This document shows positions 7,690 to 13,859 of a DNA stretch of 15,393 nt, one piece after another (position 1 is the stretch's first letter; each line of letters opens with the position of its first letter). The notes beneath the pieces were generated by a model that ran no database searches, was not told where the DNA came from, and worked only from the letters and a program-made list of their open reading frames with translations. Source of the DNA: SVQP01 sp045650025 (lineage in GTDB: Bacteria; Bacillota; Clostridia; Oscillospirales; CAG-272); the NCBI GenBank assembly GCA_045650025.1, contig JAZRQR010000148.1:1-15393 (forward strand), in the 5' to 3' direction. Position numbers and translations under genes: made by a program.

Positions 7690-7701
7690 CAAGCGCGCTT
7701 G
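7690..7701. promoter_or_regulatory. 12-bp palindrome in the leader of the gene starting at 7665
   Basis: CAAGCGCGCTTG is a perfect palindrome, located 13 nt downstream of the -10 hexamer of the minus-strand promoter and upstream of the SD. It is well placed for an operator, possibly autoregulatory since the gene product carries a putative winged helix, but this is inference from position only. Confidence 0.35.
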
Positions 7702-7714
7702 CTTGTTCAAACTA

Positions 7715-7742
7715 ATTTTATCACAATTTCGCAATTTGTCAA
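7715..7742 (-). promoter_or_regulatory. Sigma-A promoter of the nuclease-like/winged-helix gene
   Basis: On the minus strand, TTGACA (7737-7742), 16-nt spacer, TAAAAT (7715-7720), about 50 nt upstream of the start codon at 7665. Confidence 0.78.
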
Positions 7743-7763
7743 TACGCGTACAATTATTACAAA

Positions 7764-7792
7764 GCATGATTCGCTCACCTTGGGGCATGATA
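7764..7792 (+). promoter_or_regulatory. Sigma-G-like forespore promoter of spoIVB
   Basis: GCATG (7764-7768), 17-nt spacer, CATGATA (7786-7792). This fits the B. subtilis sigma-G consensus as I know it (-35 GHATR, -10 CATnHTA, spacing 17-18). It lies about 46 nt upstream of the spoIVB start. No good sigma-A promoter is present; TTGGAA-17-TACAAA at 7795-7823 is weaker and would leave too short a leader. Confidence 0.6.
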
Positions 7793-7838
7793 ACCTTGGA
7801 ACCATTCCACATTCACTCTACAAAGGACGAAAACTTCC

Positions 7839-8903
7839 ATGAAATTCAAATGCAAACAAATCGCAAGCTTTTTTGCGCTTTCCATGGCACTTGCGCTGCT
7901 GCTGGGCGCGCTGGGTGTGCCGCTGCCTATCCTTTCGGCATCGGCTGCCCCTGCCACGGAGGTGCGGCTGTTGCCGGGCGGTATGCCGTTCGGTGTCAAG
8001 TTCTCCACCGAGGGCGTACTGGTGGTCGGCTTTTGCGACGTGGACGCAGAGGGCGGCAGTATCAATCCCGCCTATGCCGCGGGGCTGCGCACGCGTGACG
8101 TTATCACCACGCTGGGCGGTAAGCCGATTGCCGATGCCGCACAGTTTGGCAGTATGGTAGCCGAAGCAGGCTCCTCTCCGCTGACCCTGACCTACACCCG
8201 CGCAGGCAGATCCTACACCACCACGCTCACGCCTGCCAGATCGGTCTCCGAAAACCGCTACAAAACCGGGCTTTGGGTGCGTGACAGCGGTGCAGGCATT
8301 GGCACGGTGACCTATATTGACCCTGCCACGGGCGCTTTCGGCGGTCTTGGGCATGGCATTTGCGACCAGGAAAGCGGCACTCTGGTTGCCATGACGCGTG
8401 GCGTGGTCAATGACGTCACCATCAGCGGTGTGCAAAAGGGCGTCAGCGGCAAGCCCGGCGAGCTTAAGGGCTATTTCGGTACCGCCAAAACCGGCACGCT
8501 GCTGCAAAACACCGACTGCGGCGTGTTTGGCATCTTCTCGCAAAAGCCCATTTCAAGGCAAAGCACGCTCCCCATCGCCTACCGCGACCAGGTCAAGGAG
8601 GGCGCGGCGCACATTCTGTGCACGCTGGACAGCGGCGGCATATGCCAATACACCATCCGCATCTCGGACGTTGACAAAACCGCCACCGGCTCCAAGTGCT
8701 TTACCGTCAAGGTCACCGATCCTGCGCTGATCGAAAAGACCGGCGGCATCGTACAGGGCATGTCAGGCTCCCCCATCATCCAAAACGGCAAGCTGGTCGG
8801 CGCAATCACCCACGTGCTGATCAACGATCCCACCACGGGGTACGGCATTTTCATTGAAAATATGCTCTGTGCGGCAGCTGCACCGCTCAAAAGCGCGGCG
8901 TAA
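7839..8903 (+). CDS. spoIVB: Stage IV sporulation protein B, SpoIVB (S55 serine peptidase)
   Basis: A 354-residue SpoIVB, somewhat shorter than the about 425 residues of B. subtilis. The forespore secretes this protease into the intermembrane space, where it triggers cleavage of the SpoIVF complex and thereby pro-sigma-K processing in the mother cell. Visible: a hydrophobic N-terminal signal/anchor (about 8-37), a PDZ domain (about 50-130; INPAYAAGLRTRDVITTLGG), then the S55 domain. The catalytic His172 sits in GGLGHGI and the catalytic Ser309 in GIVQGMSGSP. Asp294 lies 15 residues before the serine, matching the spacing of Asp363 and Ser378 in B. subtilis. The C-terminal HVLINDPTTGYGIFIENML is a family hallmark. 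AAAGGA lies 11 nt before the ATG. The gene is monocistronic: both flanking genes are on the minus strand, and recN and spo0A, its common neighbours, are absent here. Confidence 0.96.
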   Translation: MKFKCKQIASFFALSMALALLLGALGVPLPILSASAAPATEVRLLPGGMPFGVKFSTEGVLVVGFCDVDAEGGSINPAYAAGLRTRDVITTLGGKPIADAAQFGSMVAEAGSSPLTLTYTRAGRSYTTTLTPARSVSENRYKTGLWVRDSGAGIGTVTYIDPATGAFGGLGHGICDQESGTLVAMTRGVVNDVTISGVQKGVSGKPGELKGYFGTAKTGTLLQNTDCGVFGIFSQKPISRQSTLPIAYRDQVKEGAAHILCTLDSGGICQYTIRISDVDKTATGSKCFTVKVTDPALIEKTGGIVQGMSGSPIIQNGKLVGAITHVLINDPTTGYGIFIENMLCAAAAPLKSAA

Positions 8904-8915
8904 CGCCACGTAAAA

Positions 8916-8940
8916 ACCCCGCAGGAAGCTCCTGCGGGGT
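8916..8940. terminator. Bidirectional terminator between spoIVB and the FKBP lipoprotein gene
   Basis: A perfect 10-bp GC-rich stem, ccccgcagga (8917-8926) and tcctgcgggg (8930-8939), with a 3-nt loop. It is extended by an A-T pair and flanked by AAAAA on the left and TTTTT at 8942-8946, so it can stop transcription from both convergent genes. Confidence 0.92.
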
Positions 8941-8950
8941 GTTTTTAGTC

Positions 8951-10237
8951 TTATTCGTAAGAGATCACGATTCTCTCCATGATGAATTCCTGCACCTTGC
9001 CGTACAGCGCGCTATCCTTGATAGCTTCATCGCCCATCTGCTCGCGGATGTACTCTGCGGTGTAGTTGTACTGCGAGTAATACTCTACCAGATAGTCAAG
9101 CTCTGCCTTGAATTCCTCGTCGGTGATCTCCTCCATGCCCTCCAGCTCGGCAATGGCATGCACGAGAATGCTGGACTTGACCGTTTCCTGACAGCTCTCG
9201 GTCAGAATCTTCTTCCAGTCGTCGCCCTTCTTAAGACCCATGTAATCAATGGCAAACTCGTCCAGCGAGGTGTAGCCGTAGTAGGTCTTGTACATAGCGT
9301 AGTAGTATTCAAACTCTTCGAGATAGGAGTTGTAGTAGTATTCCACCTCGCCCTCGGGGTAAGAGGTAAAGGTCAGCTTTTCCATCAGCTCCTGCATTGC
9401 CATGCCGTAAGCCGTCTGCTCAGCGGACTTGCGCGCGTTCTTTTCCATGCTCTCGCGCAGGGTCTTGAGGTAGTCTGCTACCAGAGCGCCCTGTTCGGTG
9501 CCGATCTCATTCTCGGTGGTATACTTGAGCGTATCCTTGACAAACGCGTCGGTCAGCTCGGGCACTTCATACTGCACCACGTACTCAACGACTACGTAGA
9601 AAATCACGTCCTGACCTGCAAGATCTGCATTGCCGTAGTTCTCGGGGAAGGTGACGTGCAACGCATAGGGGTTTTCCTTGCTGGTTTCTGCGGGGATCAC
9701 GCCGATCAAGCCCTCTTCAAAGCCGGGGATAAAGGTGCCGGAGCCAATGCCCAGCTTATATGGGGTGCTGTCGTTCATGTTAGAGCCGCCGGAAAATTCC
9801 ACACCGTCCTTCTCTCCACGGTAGTAGATGTGTGCCTGGTCACCAAAGCGAATGGGCTGGTCGGTCACCTTTTCGGTGCCGTTGGTTGCGGTTGCATACT
9901 GGTAAAGCATGCTGTTGAGCTGGGTCTGGAACACTTCGTCGGTCACCAGGTAATCCTTGCCCACGTTGATCTGGAATGCAGCGTACTGCTCCTTGCTCAA
10001 CGAAACGAATGCGCTCATATCGTTGGCAAAATAATCGTAACGCACAACGGGCTCAGCCTGTGCCGCACCCGTGGTGGCACTCTCAGGAGCCTGGGTGTCC
10101 TCTGCCACCGTGCCGAAGACCTTGTCCAGCACGTTGTCGATCTGCTCGCGTCCACCGCCAAACTGACCGCAAGCGCAAAGCAGCATGCACGCCGCCAAAA
10201 CGCCGCACAGCACGGCAGTTCTGATATACTTGTTCAT
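8951..10237 (-). CDS. Trigger-factor-like FKBP-type peptidyl-prolyl isomerase lipoprotein
   Basis: A 428-residue exported lipoprotein. The signal peptide ends in the lipobox LCAC with the lipidated Cys23, followed by a linker to about residue 65 that is rich in Ala, Thr and Glu. An FKBP-type domain at about 131-222 contains GDQAHIYYRG and GSGTFIPGFEEGLIGV; the latter is the hallmark of FKBP and of the trigger factor PPIase domain. From about 226 (YEVPELTDAFVKDTL) to the end lies a long helical, Tyr/Glu-rich part laid out like the C-terminal chaperone domain of trigger factor. The ribosome-binding N-domain is missing, fitting a role outside the membrane. It probably assists folding of secreted proteins; substrates are unknown. 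ATG 10237 is preferred over an in-frame ATG at 10255 because the typical signal peptide starts there; the SD (AGAGAG) is weak. Monocistronic. Confidence 0.88.
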   Translation of the reverse strand: MNKYIRTAVLCGVLAACMLLCACGQFGGGREQIDNVLDKVFGTVAEDTQAPESATTGAAQAEPVVRYDYFANDMSAFVSLSKEQYAAFQINVGKDYLVTDEVFQTQLNSMLYQYATATNGTEKVTDQPIRFGDQAHIYYRGEKDGVEFSGGSNMNDSTPYKLGIGSGTFIPGFEEGLIGVIPAETSKENPYALHVTFPENYGNADLAGQDVIFYVVVEYVVQYEVPELTDAFVKDTLKYTTENEIGTEQGALVADYLKTLRESMEKNARKSAEQTAYGMAMQELMEKLTFTSYPEGEVEYYYNSYLEEFEYYYAMYKTYYGYTSLDEFAIDYMGLKKGDDWKKILTESCQETVKSSILVHAIAELEGMEEITDEEFKAELDYLVEYYSQYNYTAEYIREQMGDEAIKDSALYGKVQEFIMERIVISYE

Positions 10238-10271
10238 AGAAAATCTCTCTTTCATATAATATTACCCCAAT

Positions 10272-10300
10272 ATCATACACCACAAGGGCAAAAAAGTCAA
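10272..10300 (-). promoter_or_regulatory. Sigma-A promoter of the FKBP lipoprotein gene
   Basis: On the minus strand, TTGACT (10295-10300), 17-nt spacer, TATGAT (10272-10277), giving a leader of about 30 nt before the ATG at 10237. Confidence 0.82.
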
Positions 10301-10378
10301 TAGAAATAGGAGAAAGTTCAAAAAACAGTCACGATAGCGCGGCGGGCGGCGCGACTTGTACGAGAATTTTTCCTCCCC

Positions 10379-10407
10379 TTGACGCATCTTGCGTTTTGTG
10401 CTATACT
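10379..10407 (+). promoter_or_regulatory. Sigma-A promoter of birA
   Basis: TTGACG (10379-10384), 17-nt spacer, TATACT (10402-10407); the predicted leader to the ATG at 10432 is very short. It is divergent from the promoter at 10272-10300. Between the two (10301-10378) I see only a GC-rich stretch with no clear motif. Confidence 0.8.
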
Positions 10408-10431
10408 GATACCAGAACGGAGGTGAGCGGC

Positions 10432-11181
10432 ATGGCTCTTGAAGAGGTGCGCGTGGTGCACTACGACAGCATAGATTCCACCAATACCGAGGCACGGCGT
10501 CTGGCTGCGGCAGGCACGGCGGAGAACACCCTGCTGATTGCGCGTACGCAGACGGCAGGACGCGGGCGCATGGGGCGCAGCTTTTACTCGCCCGACGGCA
10601 CGGGGCTTTACGCCACGCTGCTCTATTACCCGAATCGTCCCATCACTGAGCTGGGGGGACTGACCTGCGCGGTGGCGCTGGCAAGCGCCTTGGCGATCGA
10701 GCAGCTTTGCGGCATTGCCGTGCGCATCAAATGGGTCAACGACCTTTACCTGCACGAGCACAAGGTCTGCGGCATTCTGTGCGAATCGTTCGGCACGCCC
10801 CACGGCACGGCAATTGCCATTGGCGTGGGAATCAATCTGACCACGCGCGATTTCCCCGCCGAGCTGGAAAACATTGCAGGCAGCCTGCAAGCGGCACTTG
10901 ACCCCGAGGAGCTGGCGCTTTGCATGTGCGACCACCTTTTCCCCTACCTGCAAAGCGGTGAGAACGCGCTCTGGCTGCCCGGCTACCGCGCGCGCTTTTT
11001 GCTTGAAGGGATGCACGTGGAATGCATTTCGGCAGGTGAGCGTTTCCCTGCCACCGTACAGGGCATTGACGACACGGGCGCTTTGCTTGTGCTTGCCGAC
11101 GACGGCAAAAAACGCACTCTTTATGCGGGCGAGGTCAGCATCCGCGCGACAGATCCAAGCTCGCCATTTTATAAACCGTAA
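10432..11181 (+). CDS. birA: Biotin--[acetyl-CoA-carboxylase] ligase, without regulatory DNA-binding domain
   Basis: A 249-residue biotin protein ligase. It forms biotinyl-5'-AMP and transfers biotin to the acceptor lysine of carboxylase carrier proteins in the cytoplasm. Visible motifs: STNTEA (16-21), the biotinyl-AMP binding loop GRGRMGR (43-49), GTGLYATLL (56-64), KWVNDLY (100-106) followed by the active-site lysine region HKVCGILCE (110-118), and GVGINL (131-136). The small C-terminal SH3-like domain is present. The N-terminal winged helix of bifunctional BirA repressors is absent, so this is a monofunctional (group I) ligase and should not repress transcription itself. The start at 10432 has GGAGGTGA with 5 nt spacing; an upstream in-frame start at 10396 would overlap the promoter. 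A flavin reductase-like gene follows after 15 nt, probably cotranscribed. Confidence 0.96.
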   Translation: MALEEVRVVHYDSIDSTNTEARRLAAAGTAENTLLIARTQTAGRGRMGRSFYSPDGTGLYATLLYYPNRPITELGGLTCAVALASALAIEQLCGIAVRIKWVNDLYLHEHKVCGILCESFGTPHGTAIAIGVGINLTTRDFPAELENIAGSLQAALDPEELALCMCDHLFPYLQSGENALWLPGYRARFLLEGMHVECISAGERFPATVQGIDDTGALLVLADDGKKRTLYAGEVSIRATDPSSPFYKP

Positions 11182-11196
11182 ATCGGGAGGTATACC

Positions 11197-11697
11197 ATGT
11201 TCAAAGAGATCACGCCTTACGAGATCAGCGACAACACCTTTCACGCCATTGACAAGGACTGGATGCTGATCACCGCCGCCAAGGACGGCACTCCCAACTC
11301 CATGACCGCATCCTGGGGCTGCCTTGGCATTCTGTGGAACAAGCCCATTGCCGTTTGCTTTGTGCGTCCGCAGCGCTACACGTACGAATTTTGCGAGAGT
11401 GCGGACACCCTTTCCCTCTCCTTTTTTGCCCCCGAATACCGCGACGCGCTACGCCTTTGCGGCACCAAGAGCGGACGCGATACAGACAAATACGCCGCAA
11501 CCGGTCTGACCCCTGCCTTCCAGGGAGAGACCCCCTATCTTGCCCAGGCGCGCATGGTGCTGCTTTGCAAAAAGCTTTACGTGGACGACCTCAAAAAGCA
11601 GAATTTCCTTGACCCCGCGCTACTCAAAAACTACCCCATAGACGATTTTCACCGCGTGTATATCTGCGAGATCACCAAGGTGCTGGTAAAGGAATAA
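11197..11697 (+). CDS. Flavin reductase-like FMN-binding protein
   Basis: A 166-residue protein of the flavin reductase-like / split-barrel FMN-binding family. The signature region is TAAKDGTPNSMTASWGCLGILWNKPIAVCFVRPQRYT (written here for orientation as residues 26-62), where the Asn-Ser-Met-Thr-Ala-Ser stretch and the RPQRYT turn shape the FMN site; LSLSFF (72-77) follows. Proteins of this family use NAD(P)H to reduce flavin or bind FMN in other redox roles; the partner here is unknown. The SD GGGAGGT sits 5 nt before the ATG. It lies 15 nt after birA on the same strand, with no promoter between, so it is likely in that operon. Length is normal for the family. The assignment to family is secure, the specific reaction is not. 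Confidence 0.88.
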   Translation: MFKEITPYEISDNTFHAIDKDWMLITAAKDGTPNSMTASWGCLGILWNKPIAVCFVRPQRYTYEFCESADTLSLSFFAPEYRDALRLCGTKSGRDTDKYAATGLTPAFQGETPYLAQARMVLLCKKLYVDDLKKQNFLDPALLKNYPIDDFHRVYICEITKVLVKE

Positions 11698-11703
11698 ACC
11701 TTA

Positions 11704-11731
11704 CGGCGGGAGCAAGCCCCCCGCCCTACGC
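11704..11731 (+). repeat. 28-bp direct repeat, left copy
   Basis: Identical to 11974-12001, exactly 270 bp apart. Each copy is itself a small hairpin (ggcggg, loop, cccgcc). The unit GGCGGGAGCAAGCCCCCCGC resembles GC-rich interspersed repeats known from Clostridia. The left copy begins 6 bases after the flavin reductase stop and could double as its terminator, though it lacks a T run. Confidence 0.9.
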
Positions 11732-11735
11732 CCCT

Positions 11736-11963
11736 CGTGTCATCCTGAGCGTAGAAAACATCCCGTGCGGATGTTTTCGGAGTCGAACTTTCAAAAATCT
11801 GCAACGAATTGCGGATTTTTGAAAGTCAAAACGCCAGAGGCGTTTTGAGGATCTACGAGGGGTAGGCTCGTGCCCGTAGATCCTGCGCTTCGCGCACCCT
11901 CCCTATGGTCGGGTTCGACTACGCAAACAATACTCAATTGTTTGCTCCGCTCAGGATGACACG
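11736..11963. repeat. Composite palindromic element (MITE- or REP-like), 228 bp
   Basis: The ends are a perfect 16-bp inverted repeat, CGTGTCATCCTGAGCG (11736-11751) and its complement (11948-11963). Inside each end sits a hairpin with different sequence but the same position: gaaaacatcc/ggatgttttc (11754-11763, 11769-11778) on the left, gcaaacaat/attgtttgc (11923-11931, 11937-11945) on the right. Next is an inverted 8-mer, agtcgaac (11781-11788) and gttcgact (11913-11920). The centre is a chain of perfect or near-perfect hairpins: 11787-11826 (18 bp, loop cgaa), 11826-11848 (10 bp), 11849-11883 (9-bp stem) and 11884-11896 (5 bp). No transposase is encoded. The terminal sequence is like the widespread interspersed TCATCCTGAGCG repeat. 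Structure is seen directly; mobility is inference. Confidence 0.85.
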
Positions 11964-11973
11964 GGCAATGATG

Positions 11974-12001
11974 CGGCGGGAGCAAGCCCCCCGCCCTACG
12001 C
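11974..12001 (+). repeat. 28-bp direct repeat, right copy
   Basis: Exact copy of 11704-11731, ending 24 bases before the ATG of the phosphodiesterase gene. The two copies bracket the palindromic element. Confidence 0.9.
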
Positions 12002-12025
12002 AATTAACAACAGGAGGCTCTTATC

Positions 12026-12556
12026 ATGAAACTACTCATTGCATCCGACTTGCACGGCGGCGCGGATTCCTGCGCCAAGGTATGCGAAATTTTTAAAAAA
12101 ACGAAAGCCGACACGCTGGTTTTGCTGGGTGACGTGCTGTATCACGGCCCACGCAACGACCTGCCTGCGGGATATGCGCCCAAGCAGGTGATCCCCATGC
12201 TCAACGCCCTTGCAGACCGCGTTGTCTGCGTGCGCGGCAACTGCGACGCAGAGGTGGACGGCATGGTACTGGATTTTGACGTTCTGAGTGCCGCCAAGAC
12301 CATTTGCGACGGCGACCTGACCATGTATCTGCACCACGGTCACCATCCCCTTCCCGACCTTACGCCCGGCACGGTGGTGCTTTACGGGCACACGCACGTG
12401 GTGGAGCACCACGAGGAAAACGGGCTGTACGTGTTCAATCCGGGCTCTGTGACCATTCCCAAGGGCGGCAATCCCCCCACCTACATGCTCTACGAGAACC
12501 GCACCTTTACCGCGTTGGATTTCGACGGGAACCTCATCTTTGAAAAAAATGTATAA
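12026..12556 (+). CDS. YfcE/MJ0936-type metallophosphoesterase
   Basis: A 176-residue calcineurin-like phosphodiesterase of the YfcE/MJ0936 family. The two-metal site is complete: Asp8 and His10 (SDLHG), Asp36 (LLGDVLYHGP), Asn72 (RGNCD), His104 with His106 (HHGHH), and His122/His124 (YGHTHV). The C-terminal NPGSVTIPKGG (138-148) is a family hallmark. E. coli YfcE hydrolyses phosphodiester model substrates with Mn; the physiological substrate is not known, and I infer none here. The SD aggagg lies about 9 nt before the ATG. No clear promoter is visible directly upstream, where the repeat element ends, so it may be read through from birA or use a promoter I do not recognise. A strong terminator follows. 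Confidence 0.92.
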   Translation: MKLLIASDLHGGADSCAKVCEIFKKTKADTLVLLGDVLYHGPRNDLPAGYAPKQVIPMLNALADRVVCVRGNCDAEVDGMVLDFDVLSAAKTICDGDLTMYLHHGHHPLPDLTPGTVVLYGHTHVVEHHEENGLYVFNPGSVTIPKGGNPPTYMLYENRTFTALDFDGNLIFEKNV

Positions 12557-12562
12557 CACAGC

Positions 12563-12603
12563 AAAAAACTGCGGAAAACCTCTTGATTTTTCGCAGTTTT
12601 TTT
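12563..12603 (+). terminator. Terminator after the phosphodiesterase gene
   Basis: Aaaaaactgcggaaaa (12563-12578) pairs with ttttt plus cgcagtttttt (12587-12602), loop cctcttga, ending in a T run. A strong Rho-independent terminator. The proposed guaA -35 hexamer lies inside its loop and right arm. Confidence 0.93.
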
Positions 12604-12611
12604 GATAAAAT
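12583..12611 (+). promoter_or_regulatory. Probable guaA promoter nested in the upstream terminator
   Basis: TTGATT (12583-12588), 17-nt spacer, TAAAAT (12606-12611). This matches 4 of 6 and 5 of 6 consensus bases. A start near 12618 would leave a leader of about 55 nt. TTGATA at 12602 has no acceptable -10 partner. Confidence 0.5.
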
Positions 12612-12631
12612 TTTTATGTATTTTAATAGGT

Positions 12632-12667
12632 AAGGATACGTCACGTACGTATTCCTTGACAAGGAGG
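12632..12667 (+). promoter_or_regulatory. Possible SD-sequestering switch in the guaA leader
   Basis: Stem A: aaggatacgt (12632-12641) pairs with acgtattcctt (12647-12657), 10 bp with one bulged T. Stem B: tcctt (12653-12657) pairs with aagga (12661-12665), which is part of the Shine-Dalgarno AAGGAGG (12661-12667). The two stems compete for the same tcctt, so they are mutually exclusive. No known riboswitch consensus is present; regulation is inference. Confidence 0.4.
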
Positions 12668-12673
12668 ACATTT

Positions 12674-13678
12674 ATGAGCACAAGCAACGTTCGTCCCGAA
12701 TCCATGGCACGAATCACCACCCCTGAGCTGGCGCAGGCTTTTATTGACGAGCAGGTAGCCGAGGTCCGCGCACAGGTAGGCGACAAAAAGGTATTGCTGG
12801 CGCTTTCCGGTGGTGTAGACAGCTCTGTCGTAGCCGCACTGCTGATCAAAGCGATCGGCAAGCAGCTGGTTTGCGTACACGTCAATCACGGTCTGATGCG
12901 CAAGGGCGAGAGTGAGCAGGTAGTGGACATCTTCGGCAAGGAGCTGGATGCCAACCTGATCTATATCGATGCAACCGACCGCTTCCTTGACCTGCTTGCA
13001 GGCGTGGCAGAGCCCGAAAAAAAGAGAAAGATCATTGGTGCGGAGTTTATCAACGTCTTTGCAGACGAGGCTTCCAAGCTGGAGGGCATTTCCTTCCTGG
13101 CACAGGGCACCATTTACCCCGATATTCTGGAGAGCATTAAGGCAGCGGAAGGCAAGAAGGCTGTTAAATCGCACCACAACGTAGGCGGTCTGCCCGAGGA
13201 CCTGCAGTTTGAGCTGGTTGAGCCCATCAAGCTGCTGTTCAAGGACGAGGTCAGAGTGGTTGGTGAGGCACTTGGTCTGCCCCACAAGATGGTTTACCGT
13301 CAGCCCTTCCCCGGCCCCGGTCTGGGTGTTCGTTGCCTGGGTGCTATCACCCGCGACAGACTGCACGCACTGCGCGAGGCAGATGCGATTCTGCGTGAGG
13401 AATTTGACAACGCAGGTCTTGCAGAGAAGGTTTGGCAGTACTTCATTGCCGTTCCCGACATCAAGAGCGTTGGCGTAAAGGACGAGAGCCGTTACGAGGG
13501 ATGGCCCGCAATCATCCGTGCCGTCAACACCAAGGACGCGATGACCGCTACCATTGAGGAGATCCCCTATGCCGTGCTGCATAAGATCACCGCGAGAATC
13601 ACGGGCGAGGTCGAGGGCATCAACAGAGTTCTGTACGACCTGACTCCCAAGCCCACGGGAACCATTGAATGGGAATAA
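12674..13678 (+). CDS. guaA: GMP synthase, ATP-pyrophosphatase/dimerization subunit (no glutaminase domain)
   Basis: A 334-residue GMP synthetase that converts XMP to GMP with ATP and ammonia. The P-loop SGGVDSS (45-51) marks the ATP-pyrophosphatase domain. The lid SHHNVGGLPEDLQFELVEP (166-184), RQPFPGPGLGVR (209-220) and the C-terminal TPKPTGTIEWE (324-334), which reaches the XMP site, are all intact. Most bacterial GuaA proteins have about 510 residues with an N-terminal class I glutaminase; here nothing upstream encodes one, since a terminator and an unrelated gene precede it. It therefore matches the split (archaeal-type, GuaAb) arrangement and needs a separate glutaminase subunit or free ammonia. 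ATG 12674 is chosen because AAGGAGG lies 6 nt upstream; the longer frame to 12602 crosses leader and promoter. A strong terminator follows. Confidence 0.95.
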   Translation: MSTSNVRPESMARITTPELAQAFIDEQVAEVRAQVGDKKVLLALSGGVDSSVVAALLIKAIGKQLVCVHVNHGLMRKGESEQVVDIFGKELDANLIYIDATDRFLDLLAGVAEPEKKRKIIGAEFINVFADEASKLEGISFLAQGTIYPDILESIKAAEGKKAVKSHHNVGGLPEDLQFELVEPIKLLFKDEVRVVGEALGLPHKMVYRQPFPGPGLGVRCLGAITRDRLHALREADAILREEFDNAGLAEKVWQYFIAVPDIKSVGVKDESRYEGWPAIIRAVNTKDAMTATIEEIPYAVLHKITARITGEVEGINRVLYDLTPKPTGTIEWE

Positions 13679-13702
13679 TCCCAGCTGCACAATTGCATAA
13701 GG

Positions 13703-13746
13703 AAAGCTCAAAATTCCTTGAAATACAAGGAATTTTGAGCTTTTTT
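13703..13746 (+). terminator. Terminator after guaA
   Basis: An 18-bp perfect stem (13703-13720 with 13726-13743), loop aaata, followed by a T run to 13746. A very strong Rho-independent terminator. Confidence 0.95.
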
Positions 13747-13761
13747 CGTTACTTATTACTA

Positions 13762-13790
13762 TTGACTTTGCCAAACGTTTGTGCTACAAT
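13762..13790 (+). promoter_or_regulatory. Sigma-A promoter of the GGDEF gene
   Basis: TTGACT (13762-13767), 17-nt spacer, TACAAT (13785-13790). The predicted leader to the TTG start at 13860 is about 63 nt; I see no c-di-GMP riboswitch in it. Confidence 0.85.
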
Positions 13791-13859
13791 GAACGTATAC
13801 AAGCGGCAACGTCTGCATAAGACTGCTGCAAGCCTACATTCCGGAAAGGAGGCTGTGCA

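Larger units (their letters stand above)
11698..12025. other. Non-coding gap occupied by a structured repeat element
   Basis: These 328 bases carry no credible gene; short frames here are side effects of the palindromes. Nearly all of it is the composite element 11704-12001, followed by a short leader with the SD aggagg of the phosphodiesterase gene. Confidence 0.85.

Noticed and set aside
8939..10303. Long plus-strand open frame of 454 codons opposite the FKBP lipoprotein gene
   Set aside because: Antisense shadow; the minus strand has the signal peptide, FKBP motif and promoter.
11704..12001. CRISPR array from two identical 28-bp repeats
   Set aside because: Only two copies, 270 bp apart, with a palindromic element between them and no spacers or cas genes.
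11791..12003. 70-codon minus-strand frame in the intergenic repeat
   Set aside because: Falls inside the palindromic element, with no ribosome binding site or recognisable protein features.
12656..12661. TTGACA as a promoter -35 in front of guaA
   Set aside because: It lies directly against the Shine-Dalgarno, 18 nt from the start codon, and no -10 could fit before the gene.
12602..12673. Purine riboswitch upstream of guaA
   Set aside because: The leader is too short and the conserved purine-aptamer loop sequences are absent.
12641..13774. Minus-strand open frame of 377 codons opposite guaA
   Set aside because: Antisense to a fully conserved GMP synthetase and crosses the strong guaA terminator.
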